This document shows positions 13,984-15,529 of a stretch of 15,529 nucleotides of DNA, piece after piece. The stretch lies in the NCBI GenBank assembly GCA_937969485.1, contig CALBVQ010000142.1, positions 1 to 15,529 on the forward strand, read 5' to 3'. This stretch comes from an uncultured Saprospiraceae bacterium (lineage in GTDB: Bacteria; Bacteroidota; Bacteroidia; Chitinophagales; Saprospiraceae). Numbering within the stretch: position 1 is the stretch's first letter; each line of letters starts with the position of its first letter. A program made the position numbers and the translations under genes. The notes beneath the pieces are model-generated. The model ran no database searches. It saw nothing but the letters and a program-made list of their open reading frames with translations, and was not told where the DNA came from.

Positions 13984-14024
13984 AGGCTTAACTATTAGCT
14001 ACTTGAGCAAATGATTAAGCCTCT
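13982..14024. repeat. Long imperfect hairpin (hairpin 2 of 3), possible terminator of the acyl-CoA dehydrogenase gene
   Basis: AGAGGCTTAA (13982-13991) pairs perfectly over 10 bp with TTAAGCCTCT (14015-14024). Pairing then continues inward after one C/A mismatch through TATT/AATG (13993-13996 with 14010-14013, one G-U), an A/A mismatch, and GCT/AGC (13998-14000 with 14006-14008) around a 5-nt loop, about 17 of 19 positions. In the minus direction it lies about 35 nt past the dehydrogenase stop, but no clean U-tract follows. Confidence 0.6.
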
Positions 14025-14036
14025 TTATACCTATAT

Positions 14037-14059
14037 TTTTTGGGGTTTAACCCCAAAAA
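14037..14059. repeat. Perfect 9-bp hairpin abutting the acyl-CoA dehydrogenase stop codon (hairpin 3 of 3)
   Basis: TTTTTGGGG (14037-14045) and CCCCAAAAA (14051-14059) are perfect complements around TTTAA. The hairpin begins at the base next to the TGA (14060-14062). On either strand the 3' arm is A-rich rather than followed by a U-run, so it is not a textbook intrinsic terminator. It may protect the mRNA 3' end or act with the larger neighbouring hairpin. Confidence 0.7.
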
Positions 14060-15274
14060 TCACTTAAAAGCATTAAGTCCTGTCACATCCATTCCTGTAA
14101 TCAGCAAGTGAATGTCGTGCGTCCCTTCATAGGTTAATACAGTTTCCAAATTCATCATGTGCCTCATAATAGGGTATTCATTAGTGATGCCCATTCCTCC
14201 GTGTATCTGTCGAGATTCTCTTGCTATTTCCAAAGCCATATGAACGTTGTTTCTCTTGGCCATTGAAATTTGAGCTGGTGTAGCTTTACCTTCATTAGCC
14301 AATGTTCCTAGTCTCCAAGCTAATAGTTGAGCTTTAGTGATTTCAGTAATCATTTCAGCTAATTTCTTTTGAGTGAGTTGGAAGCCTGCAATTGGCTTGC
14401 CAAATTGTTCTCTTTGCTTACTGTATCTCAAGGCAGAATCGTAGCAATCTAAAGCAGCACCAATTGCACCCCATGCTATACCATACCTTGCTTTTGATAG
14501 ACAAGAAAGTGGGCCTTTTAACCCTACGACGTTTGGTAAAATATTTTCCTTAGGTACTCTTACATCCTCAAAAACTAGTTCACCTGTAATTGATGCTCGA
14601 AGCGACCATTTACCATGAATCTCGGGTGCAGAAAATCCTTCCATTCCTTTCTCAACAATAATTCCCTGTATTTTTCCTTCAGGATTCTTTGCCCAAACAA
14701 CTGCTATGTCTGCAACAGGTGAATTCGTGATCCACATTTTTGCACCGTTCAGAATTACATGATCTCCGTCATCCTTGAAGTTGGTGATCATTCCACTAGG
14801 GTTCGATCCGTGATCAGGTTCTGTAAGGCCAAAACATCCTATATACTCACCTGAACCCAATTTCGGTAAATATTTTCTCCTTTGCTCTTCAGACCCAAAT
14901 CTGAAAATAGGGTACATTACTAGCGAGCCTTGTACAGAAGCCATTGATCGAACTCCCGAATCACCTCTCTCAAGTTCTTGCATAATTACTCCGTATGCAA
15001 TTTCATCCATTCCGCCACCTCCATACTCAGCAGGAATTGATGGTCCGAAGGCGCCTATGTCAGCTAGCCCTTTGAATAAATGGTGAGGGCATTCTGCTCT
15101 GTGAGAATACTCTTCAATGATAGGAGAAACTTCTTGTTTTACCCACTCTCTTACAGCATCACGTGCTAGAAGATGGTCCTCACTTAATAGGTGATCAACG
15201 TTATAATAATCATGACCTTCGTAAAGATCTGTCTTTTGTGATTTATTTATTGTGCCGTTCAAATTAGAATTCAT
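14060..15274 (-). CDS. Acyl-CoA dehydrogenase, glutaryl-CoA dehydrogenase type
   Basis: A 404-residue FAD enzyme of the acyl-CoA dehydrogenase fold that passes electrons to ETF. N-terminal alpha domain, then the FAD/substrate motifs CFGLTEPDHGSNPSGM (147-162) and WITNSPVADIAVVWA. The C-terminal helical domain begins ARYGIAWGAIGAALDCYDSA and ends TYEGTHDIHLLITG. E383 in YEGTHDIH is the catalytic base at the glutaryl-CoA dehydrogenase position. R109 and S113 in VRSMASVQGSLVM match human GCDH R94 and S98, which contact the glutaryl carboxylate. I therefore favour glutaryl-CoA to crotonyl-CoA conversion (lysine, tryptophan or aromatic breakdown) over a fatty acyl substrate. No pathway partners are adjacent. 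The ATG at 15272-15274 has a perfect -7 box upstream. Confidence 0.88.
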   Translation of the reverse strand: MNSNLNGTINKSQKTDLYEGHDYYNVDHLLSEDHLLARDAVREWVKQEVSPIIEEYSHRAECPHHLFKGLADIGAFGPSIPAEYGGGGMDEIAYGVIMQELERGDSGVRSMASVQGSLVMYPIFRFGSEEQRRKYLPKLGSGEYIGCFGLTEPDHGSNPSGMITNFKDDGDHVILNGAKMWITNSPVADIAVVWAKNPEGKIQGIIVEKGMEGFSAPEIHGKWSLRASITGELVFEDVRVPKENILPNVVGLKGPLSCLSKARYGIAWGAIGAALDCYDSALRYSKQREQFGKPIAGFQLTQKKLAEMITEITKAQLLAWRLGTLANEGKATPAQISMAKRNNVHMALEIARESRQIHGGMGITNEYPIMRHMMNLETVLTYEGTHDIHLLITGMDVTGLNAFK

Positions 15275-15297
15275 TGATTAGGTTTTTAAATTCAACG

Positions 15298-15305
15298 CAA
15301 AATTA
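15298..15305 (-). promoter_or_regulatory. -7 promoter element of the acyl-CoA dehydrogenase gene
   Basis: On the minus strand this reads TAATTTTG, a perfect TAnnTTTG, 23 bp upstream of the ATG at 15274; the predicted leader is about 17 nt. No TTTG is found at -33. Confidence 0.5.
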
Positions 15306-15476
15306 CATAATTAATATGCGATGAGAATATAGATTGTGGCGATTTCCTTTTTATAATTTACATAAAGTAGTGAAACAGTATTTATGCACTAATAAGTTCA
15401 TTTTTTGGCTAGCTTAAACCCGAATTATGCATTAGGTTTTCGTGATGAGAGCTTAAAATGCAAAGAGAATGGGAGC

Positions 15477-15529
15477 TCAACAGTTCTTTTGAGGCGCAGG
15501 CGTGGTCCCCATCACGGTGAGCATCAAAA
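15477..15529 (-). CDS. Possible C-terminal end of a gene entering from the right edge
   Basis: The minus strand reads LMLTVMGTTPAPQKNC and then TGA at 15477-15479, with no stop back to the window edge. Seventeen codons are too few to identify a family. The stretch is more GC-rich than the intergenic DNA beside it, as expected for coding sequence but also for a foreign join, so either a gene end or an edge artefact is possible. Confidence 0.3.
   Translation of the reverse strand, partial: LMLTVMGTTPAPQKNC

Overview
The window looks like a piece of a Bacteroidota chromosome, most likely a marine or soil Cytophagales/Flammeovirgaceae-type bacterium (inference). The protein sequences are Bacteroidota-like throughout, base composition is AT-rich, Shine-Dalgarno sequences are mostly absent, and five genes carry a perfect copy of the Bacteroidota -7 promoter element TAnnTTTG at the expected distance. 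It is mostly housekeeping sequence: I see no insertion sequence, prophage, CRISPR array, tRNA or rRNA.

Layout. (a) 1-276: GC-rich sequence encoding an internal piece of an alphaproteobacterial-type ParE. It is joined in frame to the first ~54 codons of a Bacteroidota tail-specific protease (277-438); this junction looks like an assembly chimera. (b) 691-3673, minus: thrS followed 7 bp later by rlmN, an operon of translation genes. (c) 3926-4522, plus: a LURP-one/scramblase-like protein, diverging from thrS. (d) 4858-6087, minus: an exported OmpA-domain protein with an N-terminal beta-rich domain. (e) 6260-6450: a gene-free stretch dense in inverted repeats, a candidate structured RNA. (f) 6495-7919, minus: asnS, sharing a short divergent intergenic region with (g) 8056-9912, plus: an Uup-type ABC-F ATPase that ends in a convincing terminator. 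(h) 10070-11050, plus: two small uncharacterised membrane proteins, the second with a four-cysteine putative zinc site. (i) 11086-13894, minus: a conserved 473-residue protein of unknown function, an M15 (VanY-type) D,D-carboxypeptidase lipoprotein overlapping it by 4 bp, and a thioredoxin/peroxiredoxin-like protein 38 bp further on. (j) 13967-14059: three closely packed hairpins. (k) 14060-15274, minus: a glutaryl-CoA dehydrogenase-like acyl-CoA dehydrogenase. (l) The last ~50 bases turn GC-rich again and may hold the end of another minus-strand gene or a second junction.

How the genes work together: thrS, rlmN, asnS and the ABC-F ATPase all serve translation (aminoacylation, 23S rRNA/tRNA methylation, ribosome-associated ATPase). 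The OmpA-domain protein and the M15 peptidase concern the cell envelope. The ACAD belongs to lysine/tryptophan/aromatic degradation through glutaryl-CoA. No single dedicated pathway spans the window. The best leads for something undescribed are the hairpin-rich stretch at 6260-6450, the hairpin trio at 13967-14059, and the 473-residue conserved family paired with an M15 peptidase. The parE/prc junction should be treated as a quality problem before it is treated as biology.
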